Source of the DNA: Clarkia xantiana subsp. parviflora
Taxonomy: Eukaryota; Streptophyta; Magnoliopsida; Myrtales; Onagraceae
Direction: 5' to 3'
DNA: 64,000 nucleotides
Assembly (NCBI GenBank): GCA_036873135.1
Contig: JAPTYO010000008.1
Span: 39,711,819-39,775,818 of the forward strand
The notes under the pieces are model-generated. The model saw nothing but the letters and a program-made list of their open reading frames with translations, did not search any database and was not told the origin of the DNA. Made by a program: the position numbers and the translations under genes. Shown here one piece after another: positions 10,043 through 19,931 of this stretch (positions are counted from its first letter, which is position 1; each line of letters begins with the position of its first letter).

Positions 10043-10780
10043 TGTTGGATCACGGTCGAAGCTCCGTTACGTTCTTGACGGAAAGCTTGAACTCCTGGGC
10101 TCCGCGTAATCCTGCAAAAGGGGATGACCTGGGTGGTGACCCAGAATCCCTCTCCGATGCTTAAATGAGAGTATGAACGATGGGGTGGATAGCAGTAATC
10201 TAAGTTCGTATTAGAATGTGTGTTTTCTGAGGTAACTTCCTCCTTTATATAGGAGGGGAAGTTACCTCAGTTACCTGTAACTGCGCCTGGCAGTTTTACC
10301 CACGTTCCGTATATCTCGTTCGGGATTCCGTGTATCTCGCCCCACGCTCCGCGTATCTCGCCCACGCTCCGCGTATCTCGGGCACGCCCTGCGTATCTCG
10401 GGGGAGCTTATCTGTATCTCAACTGTTTCCCCACTACTCTATTTAGTAGGCGGGTTTCTTGGTCTTATTCTCTGATCACGAGTCCCAATCCATATCGGGG
10501 ACTCCAGAGTTATCTCATTCTAGGTCACCACCCAGAACCCCTCGTCCCACGGGACAGGGCCAGCTTTCTCGGGGCTTTATTATCGGGGCCTTCTCAAAGG
10601 CGTATCGGGGCCTACTTAGAGGCTTCTTGTCGGGAGCATTCAATTCATATATCGGGACCGATCACGTCGGGACCCTCCATACTGGGCTTCTGGACCTTCC
10701 AGGTCTTTCACGAGGCCCACTAGGCTTACTCGCCGTTTATTGGCTGTTAACGGGGCTAACGATTACATCGGAACCCATCA
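10043..10780 (-). repeat. gypsy-1 5' LTR (738 bp)
   Basis: Starts TGATGGG at 10780 and ends CCAACA at 10043 in element orientation. A TATATAAAGG promoter element lies on the minus strand at 10243-10251, which puts R and U5 in the last 180 bp or so. Upstream of it, 10301-10404 hold five near-copies of a 19-20 bp unit containing CGAGATACGCGGAGCGTG. Such U3 repeats often act as enhancers in LTR elements; here that is inference. Confidence 0.9.
10243..10251 (-). promoter_or_regulatory. TATA box in the gypsy-1 LTR
   Basis: Minus strand TATATAAAGG inside the short palindrome-like CCTCC...GGAGG context. It is the only strong TATA in the LTR. Confidence 0.55.
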
Positions 10781-10997
10781 ACATGGTTTGGACTTGTAGT
10801 TGAAAAAGATTTTTTTGGACCACATTTATTTTGGATTCATTCTCAATTTAAACAAATGTATTTTTTGTATTTTTAAAATATTTAACATTGTTCTTCCGAT
10901 CTTAACATAATAATAATAGTGACTAGACGTTTTGAATATTTTAGTATGATTCTGAATTTAAATAATTTTATTTTTAAAATATTTAACCCTTCCTGTC
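10781..10997. other. AT-rich spacer between gypsy-1 and the LINE
   Basis: No ORF, repeat structure or motif is seen. It probably belongs to the older host or repeat DNA into which both elements inserted. Confidence 0.5.
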
Positions 10998-11013
10998 AAC
11001 TTTGAATCAAATA
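10998..11013. repeat. Left target-site duplication of the LINE
   Basis: AACTTTGAATCAAATA occurs here and again at 34726-34741, directly after the A-rich tail of the LINE. A 16-bp exact repeat 23.7 kb apart, bracketing the two LINE halves, is the mark of target-primed reverse transcription. Confidence 0.88.
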
Positions 11014-12440
11014 TGAAGCACACTTGTTTTCAACTATTTTTTTTCCTCTCTAGGAGGGTTTTCTCCATTTCCATCAGATAATCGATTTTGGCCGGATCTT
11101 CTCCGGCAGAGGCTTGTCTCATTTCAGCTTTACTCAAGTTCGGCCTTGGCTCATGTGTTTCAGTTTTCTTTCATGGGAGCAAGTTTTTTCTTTTCCGCTT
11201 CCTTATCTTCGTAATCATTATGCATGGATCTGGAAGAAAGGTGGTCCGCCTTTTTCAGCCACATGGACATGCTCCCGTTGGTCACCGCCTGCTCCGGCCA
11301 ACTACGTTCCTCTCGTATCTTGTTTGTGCAAGAAACCGATCCAGCTTCCTTTGGAGGCTTATCTTCTCACGCACGTGGCAGCCTTTCAGGAAGCGGAAGG
11401 GATCATTTGGCATATTTTTTCTGACAGGGCTTTTCTTCTTCTTCGCTTTCTTATAGTCCCCTTTCTGTTTTTAACGCTCATATTCTCTCTAAAATTACTC
11501 ACCTTTACTCGCACAGAGACAAAACGAGAGAACAAGAACATTATGTTCCTTTATTTGGCAGAGTTGGCTTTGTCGGCATTTGCATGTGATCATGGACTTG
11601 TCCAAAACCCTAATTGGACGTTGCTTTGCGGTGAAAAATGAGAGAAAGAATCTTGTCGAGAAGATGGTGGGAGAGCAATGATGGATTAACGAGATCTCGA
11701 GGTTCTATAGGAGAGCTGATGGGTGGTGGGTTTTTACGTTAGCCTCCGACAGGGATCTTCGGGATGTTTACCTGAATGGTCCATTCTACGTTGGGGGAGC
11801 TCTCCTGGTGCTCTTTCCTTGCTCGGACGGTTTCTTCCAAGACCTATTTCCTTTAAGCGAGTCCCGATCTGGTTGGAGCTGAGGTGGGGGAAGTGGTTTT
11901 TTTGGAGCTGGATGTGGAAAGAGGTGCGGAGGTGGCTTACCCGCGGGCCAGGGTTTTGGTCGATTTGGAGAAACCAGCAGTGGCCGGGGGATGTGGTTGC
12001 AGGATACAAGGTGCTCATCACCTACCGTCATGGTATGCCCTGTAAGAGTTGCGGACGATTTGGTCATCATCAGGACCAATGTAATGTAATACTCCGGAGA
12101 GGGTGTTCACTCAGCAAATTAATAAGATGCTGGACCGACTGGATGGTCACCCTAATGTTATCTCCATTCGTGAGAATCGGAAACCGGTCTACTCAATCAA
12201 GAACAAGGGAGATGGCATTCTTTGCTTATGGATGACTTGGTTTGACAACCAGGAATGGAATTCGCTAGGAGGGACTTCTCTACATCGCATTGAGCAGGAA
12301 GGTTTGGATGCATATTGGGTTCAGCCGGGGGTGGGATCTCCGGTGGGCGATGGCTTCGGAGGAGGATGATGTTCCTTTCAAATGGGCAGTTAATGTTTGG
12401 GGATGTGGTTCTGGACATTTAGGCATTCGTTCAGAATTTC
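11014..12440 (+). mobile_element. 5' part of an L1-type LINE (5' UTR and ORF1), interrupted by copia-1
   Basis: Starts right after the target duplication. It contains a leader and a decayed ORF1. The LINE resumes at 31372 with ORF2 beyond the endonuclease, so roughly 1 kb covering the ORF2 N-terminus is absent on both sides of the insertion. Confidence 0.8.
11600..12360 (+). pseudogene. LINE ORF1 remnant (DUF4283-like region and CCHC zinc knuckle)
   Basis: Across shifting frames the translation shows a DUF4283-like stretch (a Trp-rich region followed by LNGPFYVGGALL) near 11740-11830 and a zinc knuckle CKSCGRFGHHQDQC near 12035-12080. This pair is typical of plant L1 ORF1, an RNA-binding protein that packages the LINE transcript. 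At least two frameshifts and several stops break it. No initiation codon can be fixed. Confidence 0.72.
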
Positions 12441-12517
12441 ACCTTGTCCGCCATGTCCGGTGACATAGGTCTAAATATGCAGCATACCGCCGGCGACATT
12501 TGGTACCCTTTGGCTTA

Positions 12518-13080
12518 TTAGCCCATAATATGTATAGTTTACCTAATGAACTTGAGTAAATGTCACATTAGGGTAATTGGGGCCAGACCTAAATCCCAAT
12601 TGACATGGGAGGCCCAAAATTGGGCCTCCCCAAATACATAGGCCAGCCGAATTTATGGTTGGGGTAAAGTGAACTTTTGTCCACTTTACTCCTCCTATAA
12701 ATAAGAGGTGTTAGGGAAATTTTAGAGTTAGTCATAATTCCCTCACAAGAGAGTTTTAGAAAGAAAAACCATCCTCCCATACACAAGGTTCGGCCGAACC
12801 ATTCCTATCACCAAGGGTGTGCCGAATTGCTTTCGTGTAAACTCTCCAGAGATCTGTCCCAGTGCTGGGAATCGATCAGAGGCTTTGCTATGGACCTACC
12901 ACATAGGGCTTCTCTAACAAGAATCTTTACGGGTCCCATCCGGAGGATCGCGAACTCCCTCGAGCAAGGATCTTGGACTACGGTACTTTTGAGGTATGTG
13001 TAAACTTTCCGCTGCGTAATTGATATTACTAGCACATACCATGTTAAGTTTCAGTAGTGATTACTCCCCGTAATCTAACA
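12518..13080 (+). repeat. copia-1 5' LTR (left edge uncertain)
   Basis: Similar along its length to 30796-31371 and 49039-49635; ends CTAACA. The other two copies start TGTAAGCATATGG, but here the first 20-40 bp are replaced by different sequence. A TATAAATA box lies at 12696-12703. Confidence 0.85.
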
Positions 13081-13081
13081 G

Positions 13082-13094
13082 TGGTATCAGAGCC
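13082..13094 (+). other. copia-1 primer binding site
   Basis: TGGTATCAGAGCC begins two bases after the LTR end. This is the standard plant copia site complementary to initiator tRNA-Met. Confidence 0.95.
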
Positions 13095-13699
13095 AGGTTA
13101 GGAGTTCATGATTTTGATAAATTGGTGTTCTTGGAGTTTTAAATTTTTGGACTGAATTTTTAATAAGGAATTTAAAATTTCGAATTTTTAAGTTATAGGG
13201 TGGTCCGAAATTTTCATGTTCTTGGTTAAATTGATGTTCATGATCTTCAAGAAAAAGTTGATATTTATCCAAATCAAACATTGGATTGTAGATCTTATTA
13301 AAAAAAAAAATTCTTAAAATTTGACCACTTGTTCCCAATTAGTGTTTGTGCCGAAAATTTTAATTATTTTTCAAAGTAAAATTTTTAATTTCTTGGTCAC
13401 CAAGTTAGATGTTTCGGCACATACATATAAAATTGTTTAAAATTATATTACTTACCATATTTTAATTTTGATTAAGGTAACAATATATCTATAATTGGGA
13501 ACATAAGGATAGATTCACAATAATATATAGAAATATATATCACTATCAATATATCTAAATATTTAAATAGGGTTATAGATATTATTGATAGATTTAGTTA
13601 CCTAAAAGATTGAGAAAATATATTGTCAGTTATTCGTTTCCCTTTAAAGATATTGACAATAAATAAATAAAAATAATATATATATAGAAACCGAATTTT

Positions 13700-13774
<75 letters not shown>

Positions 13775-15257
13775 TTGATTGATTTAATCTTAAAGATAGA
13801 ATCTTAGCAATATATATATATATATGTTAGTAATTTGGGCCGAAATATATATATTGGAAATTATTTTATATAATTAAGGTTACTTGGTGGTCAAGTTAAA
13901 TATTTTTTTGACTTTAAAAATCCTACTTGGGCCACAAGTAATCATTTCGGCCCAACCTTTAAAATTTTAATTATTGGGCCGGTCCAATATGTTAAACCGG
14001 GACGAAACAAAACCGAACCGGATTTTCTCAATCGGTTCGTCCTATTCGGGTCGGGTCGGACCGGGGTAATTAAGTGGATCTAACCAAACCGGTTTTGAGT
14101 GTTGAACCGAACTGAACCCTATTTTATTGGACCGGTTCGGACCTAACCAGATTTTAAAATTAAAACAGGACCGAACCGAACCGGATTTTGCCGGACCGGA
14201 TTTTCCGGACCATACCGAACCGGATTTTCTGAACCGAACCGAACCAGACCAAAATGGACTGAAATTGACTGAACCGAATAATGTTTTCTAAACAGAATTC
14301 AATTCAATTATAATAGGGAGGTCAAGTTTTAAAATCCAAATGTTTTTGAACCTCGAAATGGATTACACAGTGCTCATAGGGTTGCTAATCTTTATGTTCA
14401 ATTAGGGGGATGGATCTCGGAGATACATTTTTTTGGGACTGGATTAATCAGAGGGCTGAATTGTAATTGTTTATTATTCAATATATATTTATGCATGATT
14501 AGAACTGTTGTCTTGACTAAGTCAAGCTAGCTATATATTGCATGTTGTGGGCGGAGCCCTGGTTAAATATATGGAATGCACACTAGGATAGACATGATGT
14601 GATGGTTGTAAATGTCTAGGATTCATGTTTAGAAGCTTGCGTAAATGAATATAAGCATGAATTGCAAATCATCCCATAATGTTTAAAATTATTTTAAAAC
14701 CGAAAAACAGTCGCCAAATGTGTATGATTTATGTGAATATTACATGTTTGACATGTATGCTACAATGTTGAGGATGAAATTACATTTGATAATTTACTTG
14801 TAAGTAGAATTATGAATGCAAGCATGAGTTCCTAGGAACATTAGACGCGTGACGCTAAGCATGTGTGTGTGGTATGATGAATGTTACTGGCATATGATAA
14901 TTTACATGGGTAGTAGAATTATGTATGCATGAGTGAATTCATTAGAATGATTTTCCAAAACAAAAAGGGCCTTGGGAAAGCCAATATCGGGTTTGCTTAT
15001 TTTAAAATTCTCGTTCCGGTAATTTGCGATTAAAACCGTTTTAAGAGACTGATCTATTAGATAGAAAACAGAGATAGTGTGAACTCTTTCACAGCCATCT
15101 TCCATTGGTTTACTGGTGTTTGGTTGGTTTAGATGACTGAGGAATCATTATCTATCGGATTCCATATCATCTGATGTATGCAATTCTTTCTCAAAATGTT
15201 ATTTTTTCCCTGATTGTGCATAATTATCATCGTGTTTAGTAACGAATTACAGCATAG
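13095..15257 (+). other. Long AT-rich leader of copia-1 with (TA)n and a GAACCGG-rich block
   Basis: No gene is seen. It contains a roughly 70-bp pure (TA)n run at 13703-13772 and, at about 13985-14280, dozens of variants of GAACCGG, GGTTCGG and CGGATTTT. Both features recur at the same places in copia-2, so they belong to the family. The rest is AT-rich single-copy sequence shared with copia-2. Confidence 0.75.
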
Positions 15258-16046
15258 ATGACAATATCTTATGCTAATGAGCTTTTGACTGAGACAAACT
15301 ATGACTCGTGGAGAAAACGTGTCAGTGCACTGTTGGAGGACAAAGACCTGTTAGGTCACATTCAGAAATGCATGAGGTACCCAGAAGCTGGTCTAACCAA
15401 GGACCTAGCATACGCCCATTTTAAATGGGAGCAGGATGACAAAAGAGAAAAGGAGATTCTGCTGTCAGAGATGTCTCAGGAATTCCATGATGAGTATGAG
15501 AATGTTCCGATTGCAAAGGACATCTGGTATGCCCTCTTCCTGATATACGGAAATGGCATGGCAGCAATCCTGCACCCACTCATACATGCCTTGGAAGAAA
15601 GCTTTAATAGCTACAGCAAGAGTGTACTGGAAAAGGTATATGATCTCTTTAGCACTTTGAAACCACTGGAAGAAAAAAGTCAGGTGGGTGAATGCGATAA
15701 AATTCAAGCCATCATCGGGGCCCTCCCGAAGTCTTTGAGAGCAGCCAAGGCTTTATTGACTGCTAGTAGTTCTGTGTTGGATCTTGCATCGGTGTTGAAA
15801 TTCATCGAGATGGAACAAGCTCGAATGAAACCAGCACCGGGACAAGCTGGACAAGGAAAGAGGAAGAGGATGAACAAAGGAAGGAAACAACTGGCAGTCT
15901 ACGGTAAAATGTTGACAAAGCCTAAACCTGGCAATCTCCGCCTAAAATCGGAGATAGTCCGCGGGAACTCTAGTCCACCCCAAATAGGCGAAGGTACGGT
16001 GTCCAGCAAATCGCATCCTGAAAAGGTTGCGACGTTGGTTATGTAA
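15258..16046 (+). pseudogene. copia-1 Gag (263 codons) with a ruined zinc knuckle
   Basis: Starts MTISYANELLTETNYDSW, typical of copia Gag of the UBN2/retrotran_gag group, which forms the particle shell and binds RNA. The capsid part is open throughout. The C-terminal stretch near 15985-16040, where a CCHC knuckle is expected, has lost its cysteines and its frame. The reading ends in a TAA next to the protease region. Copia-2 carries the same Gag with a separate frameshift. Confidence 0.8.
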
Positions 16047-18977
16047 TGGAAGCTCTTGTTTCCTCTACTGTCATGTTAACTGACTCAAATCCTTCTTGGA
16101 TTCTTGACTCAGGTGCGACGGACCACATAGCCAATGACAGAGGACTGTTCGGCAAGTTTAGACGATTGCCAAAGGATTCTAAGAGGATATACATTGGCGA
16201 AAACTCACAAGTTGAAGTCATAGGAGTAGGGAACTGCAAATGTCTATGAACAATGACAGGACCATACTACTTTAGAATGTCCTTTTTGCTCCTAGAATCC
16301 GTAGAAATGTTGTTTCTGTTTCTGCTCTCATGAATAATAATTACATTTTATCATTTGAGAAGAAATTTGTTCGTATTAATAAAGGCAATCTCTTATTCGG
16401 TCATGCCTATTCCTCTTTTGGCCTCTTTATCATGGATCTGAATGGAAGCATATACACAAAGAGAATGTATGCATTGTCCTCCAGGGAAGCAGAGACTGAC
16501 GCAACCGGATGGCATGCAAGGCTAGGACATATAATCTACCACAGGGTCCATTCATTAGCCCGAAGAGAGCTTTTGCCTGGTATCAGCAAAGTGACTAAAC
16601 TCACTTGCCATGATTGTCTAGCTGGAAAGTCCACCCGCAAACCATTTGGAGAAGCTCAACGAGCCGAGTATCCATTGCACTTGATTCACTCCGACGTCTG
16701 TGGACTAATGAGTGTAACCGCTAAGAATGGGAAACGATACTTCGTAACTTTCATTGACGACTTTACCCGTTATGGGCTTATTCATTTGATTACTCGTAAA
16801 TCTGAGGCAATAGACTGCTTTGTAAACTTTCTAAACCTCGTAGAGAATCAACAGGAGCGCAAGGTGAAAAGCCTACGCACTGATAGAGGTGGAGAATATC
16901 TCTCTAATGAGTTTGATAAGTTGTGCAAAGCAAAGGGATAGCCTGTCAAACGACAATCCCCAACACACCACATCAGAATGGTGTGGCTGAACGTCGTAAT
17001 CGAATTTTCCTGGACATGGTCAGAACCATGATGTCGCAGGCACAATTACCTATCTCCTATTGGAGCGATGCGTTATTGACTGCCACTCATATAATAAACC
17101 TTGTACCAACCAAAGCGGTAGACACAACGCCTTATGAGCTGTGGCATGGAAGATAATTAGATCTCACCAGACTGCGACCTTAGGGTTGCGCCGCTTATAC
17201 TCATATGACTGATAGCCGTTTCGGCAAGTTGGGACCCAGAGGACTAAAGAGTATCTTTATTAGGTATTCAGAGAACTCTAAGGGTTACTTTTTCGTGTCA
17301 GCTCAAGATAATGGTGGTGTGATCAAACATGAATCCAGAGACGTAACTTTTCTTGAGGACGAATTTCCAACGCATAGAGAGATTAAAACAGATGAAGTAT
17401 TGACTGAACTGGAGCAGGATAACATTGATGATCAGGTCCCACTTACTTCGAGTGGGAGATTTGAACCAGCAAATCAAGTGAATGACATGGTAAATGAGAA
17501 TGTGAACATTTTCATAGTAAATCCAGTGGGAGGAATAAACCCTACCACAATCACTGTTGCTGTAGGGACGAATCAATTTGAACTTGTTAATCATGTTACC
17601 GAACCAATACCGCAACCACCGATACTGCCCATTGTTTCAAGTGGGAGTATATCGACCAACTTGGTTTCAAATCCTAGTGATCAAGGAATCAATCTCGGAG
17701 ATAGAATCCCGAAACCAAGAGTTCGACCAAGGAAGGTTGTAGGAGAAGGTTCGAGCACTGCACTTATTCCCAGTGGGAGTGATGCTCCGATCGGAAGCAT
17801 TGTTCCAAGTGGGAGTATTGTTCAAACTAAAGATGGGAACAACGAGCCTAGACGTATTCAAAGGCATAAAACTTCTCCTAAGAAGTTTCCCATCGAGAGA
17901 GGAGAAATCTTCACTATAACATCTGTTGATGAACCTGTAACGGTTCAAGAAGCGTTGATAGAACCTCAGGCAAAGGAATGGAGGAATGCAATGGAGGAGG
18001 AGATCTCGTCAATGAAAGCCAATTCGGTATGGTCTTTAGTTGATTTACCTGATGGAAGCAGGGCCACAGGATCCAAGTGGGTTCTCAAATTTAAACTCAC
18101 CGTTGATGGGAAGGTCGAGCGATACAAATCCCGACTTGTTGCGAAAGGATATACCCAACTTCACGAAGTGTATTTTGACGAAACATACTCACCAACTGTG
18201 CGTTACACCACAGTACAGGCCATTCTGACCTTGGTCGCAAGTCTCGATCTCGAGCTACACCAAATGGATGTTAAGACCGCATTCCTCCACGGAAACCTGG
18301 AGGAAGAGATCTACATGGAGTAACCGGAGGGTTTCATTACTCCTGGTAACAAACGTAAAGTTTGTAAACTCCAAAGGTCTATCTACTGTCTTAAACAGTT
18401 GTCTCGGCAATGGTACTGCGGATTCCACAAAGAAATCGTAGGGAACGGATTCGTGAATCTTCACGAGGATCCGTGTGTGTATTATAAGACCTCCGGCTCC
18501 AAATATGTCATCTTAACATTATACGTGGATGACATACTCATTGCAGCAAACGACATGAGTTTCATGAATAAGTCAAAGTCCTAGTTAGCATCTGTATTTG
18601 ATATGAAAGACATGGGAGAGGCCACGTATATCTTAGGCATTAAAATTGCTAGAGATCAGGATACCCGGAAATAGTGTCTGTCTCAAGAAGCCTATATCAA
18701 CAAGGTGTTGAAAAGGTTCAAATTACAGGATGCCAAACTCGTGGATACGCCGGTGGTATTTGGGTGCGCAAACATGACGGCCCCAAGAACCTGGCGGAGC
18801 GCAAACAGATGAAGGGTGCAGAATATTTAAGCATAGTTGGTAGTTTGATGTACGCCATGCAATGCACCCGTCCGGATATATGTTATGCCGTGGGCCTAGT
18901 AGCACGTTTCCAATCAGATCCTGGCTATCAACATTTAAAGGCTGTAAAACGAATAATTCGTTATCTGAAAGGTATTG
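16046..18977 (+). pseudogene. copia-1 Pol: protease, integrase and RT, multiply broken
   Basis: Protease is marked by WILDSGATDHI at about 16097. A GAG-pre-integrase zinc region (HARLGHI ... CHDCLAGKS) is near 16510-16630. The integrase core follows (IHSDVCG, FIDDFTR, RTDRGGEY). RT lies at about 17960-18650, with YVDDILIA near 18520. A one-base loss near 16235 relative to copia-2, a stop near 16940, another near 17155, a TAG at the RT centre near 18320 and more after 18580 make it non-functional. The reading breaks off at 18977 where gypsy-2 inserted. Confidence 0.88.
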
Positions 18978-18982
18978 CCGAC
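18978..18982. repeat. Left target-site duplication of gypsy-2 (CCGAC)
   Basis: CCGAC lies directly before the gypsy-2 LTR and again at 29271-29275 after it. Copia-2 has CCGAC once at the homologous place (near 63433), confirming the empty site. Confidence 0.95.
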
Positions 18983-19880
18983 TGATGGATATACGCCCAA
19001 TTTGAACCCGTTGACTTCCAAACCGTTATATTTTTATCGTCCCATTACCGATTGTAAATCGAAACTTCAACCCGAACACTTCGCGAACACATCAACGGCT
19101 CGGACGAGGCCGGAGCGCTCGTCCGGCCGAGGCAAACTCACCTAGGTGAGGTTGGGTGGCCACACCCGACCTCCCCTAGGAGAGATCGGGTCAGCCAACC
19201 CGATCTCTCCTAGGGGAGATCGGGTCAGCCAACCCGATCTCTCCTAGGAGAGATCGGGTCGGCCAACCCGATCTCTCCTAGGAGGGATGGGGTTGGCCAA
19301 CCCCATCCTCCTTGGGAGGGGTTGGCCAACCCCATCCTCCTTGGGAGGGGTTGGGTGCCCTCACCCAACCCCTACCCTTGGGGGTCGGATTTCTCCTCCC
19401 CCAAGGGCCCCTGCGCCATTTTCGGACACCCACACTCGGTTCACGTCGCCTACCTTCTCCGTATCCTAAGGTCTTAATTATACGCTTAAAGGTTAATCAA
19501 TTGTGTTTAAAGGTTAACGATGTCATTAAGCCACCTTAATGACACCGTTGCCTATAAATACCCCACCTTCACAACTCATTAGGGGATCTTGGCCATTTTG
19601 GACAATTTAGCTCTGACATCTCTCTAGCTTTATCTCTCTAGAAGAATACTAACTTAGGCATCGGAGAGGGTTCACCAGGCACCACCCCCCCCCCCCCCCC
19701 CTCCGTGTCTGGTACTGCCCCTTCTGCAGGGTAGAAGGAGAGAAGAGGCAAAGGAAAGAAGGAAGGAAGGAAGGACACAGGCTAAGGCAAGGCAACTCAG
19801 GAATACCGGATCACACACATCCCCAGTAAGGAGCGAGATCAAAGCCGACCACCTGTTGACCTAGATCTCATAACCTAACA
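18983..19880 (+). repeat. gypsy-2 5' LTR (898 bp) with a hairpin array
   Basis: Begins TGATGGATAT and ends CCTAACA. Positions 19137-19384 are a run of palindromic units such as GAGATCGGGT..ACCCGATCTC separated by CCTAGG or CTTGGG. A TATAAATA box is at 19553-19560 and a long C run at about 19684-19701. Confidence 0.95.
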
Positions 19881-19882
19881 CT

Positions 19883-19900
19883 TGGCGCCGTCTGTGGGCT
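19883..19900 (+). other. gypsy-2 primer binding site
   Basis: TGGCGCCGTCTGTGGGCT, two bases after the LTR; nearly the same as in gypsy-1. Confidence 0.85.
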
Positions 19901-19931
19901 TCGGACAGAAAGCCTAATTATCACCAGCTAG

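Larger units (their letters stand above)
1..10780 (-). mobile_element. gypsy-1: Ty3/gypsy LTR retrotransposon, Tat-type, antisense gene carrier
   Basis: Reading on the minus strand the order is 5' LTR (10043-10780), primer site, Gag, protease, RT, RNase H, second RNase H, integrase, a repeat block, an antisense gene, purine tract and 3' LTR (298 down past the window edge). The two RNase H domains in series are a known mark of the plant Tat clade. The visible 298 bp of the 3' LTR differ from the matching part of the 5' LTR at five positions, so the insertion is fairly recent. One in-frame TAG in Gag and breaks in the antisense gene are the only visible lesions. The outer end of the 3' LTR lies outside the window, so the target duplication cannot be checked. 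Confidence 0.93.

Noticed and set aside
13082..13094. tRNA-Met-like sequence at copia-1, copia-2 and copia-3
   Set aside because: Only the short complement of the tRNA 3' end is present next to an LTR, so these are primer binding sites and not tRNA genes.
19287..19539. GC-rich ORFs in the gypsy-2 LTR
   Set aside because: They arise from the palindromic array and occur again in the other LTR with altered frame because of unit loss.
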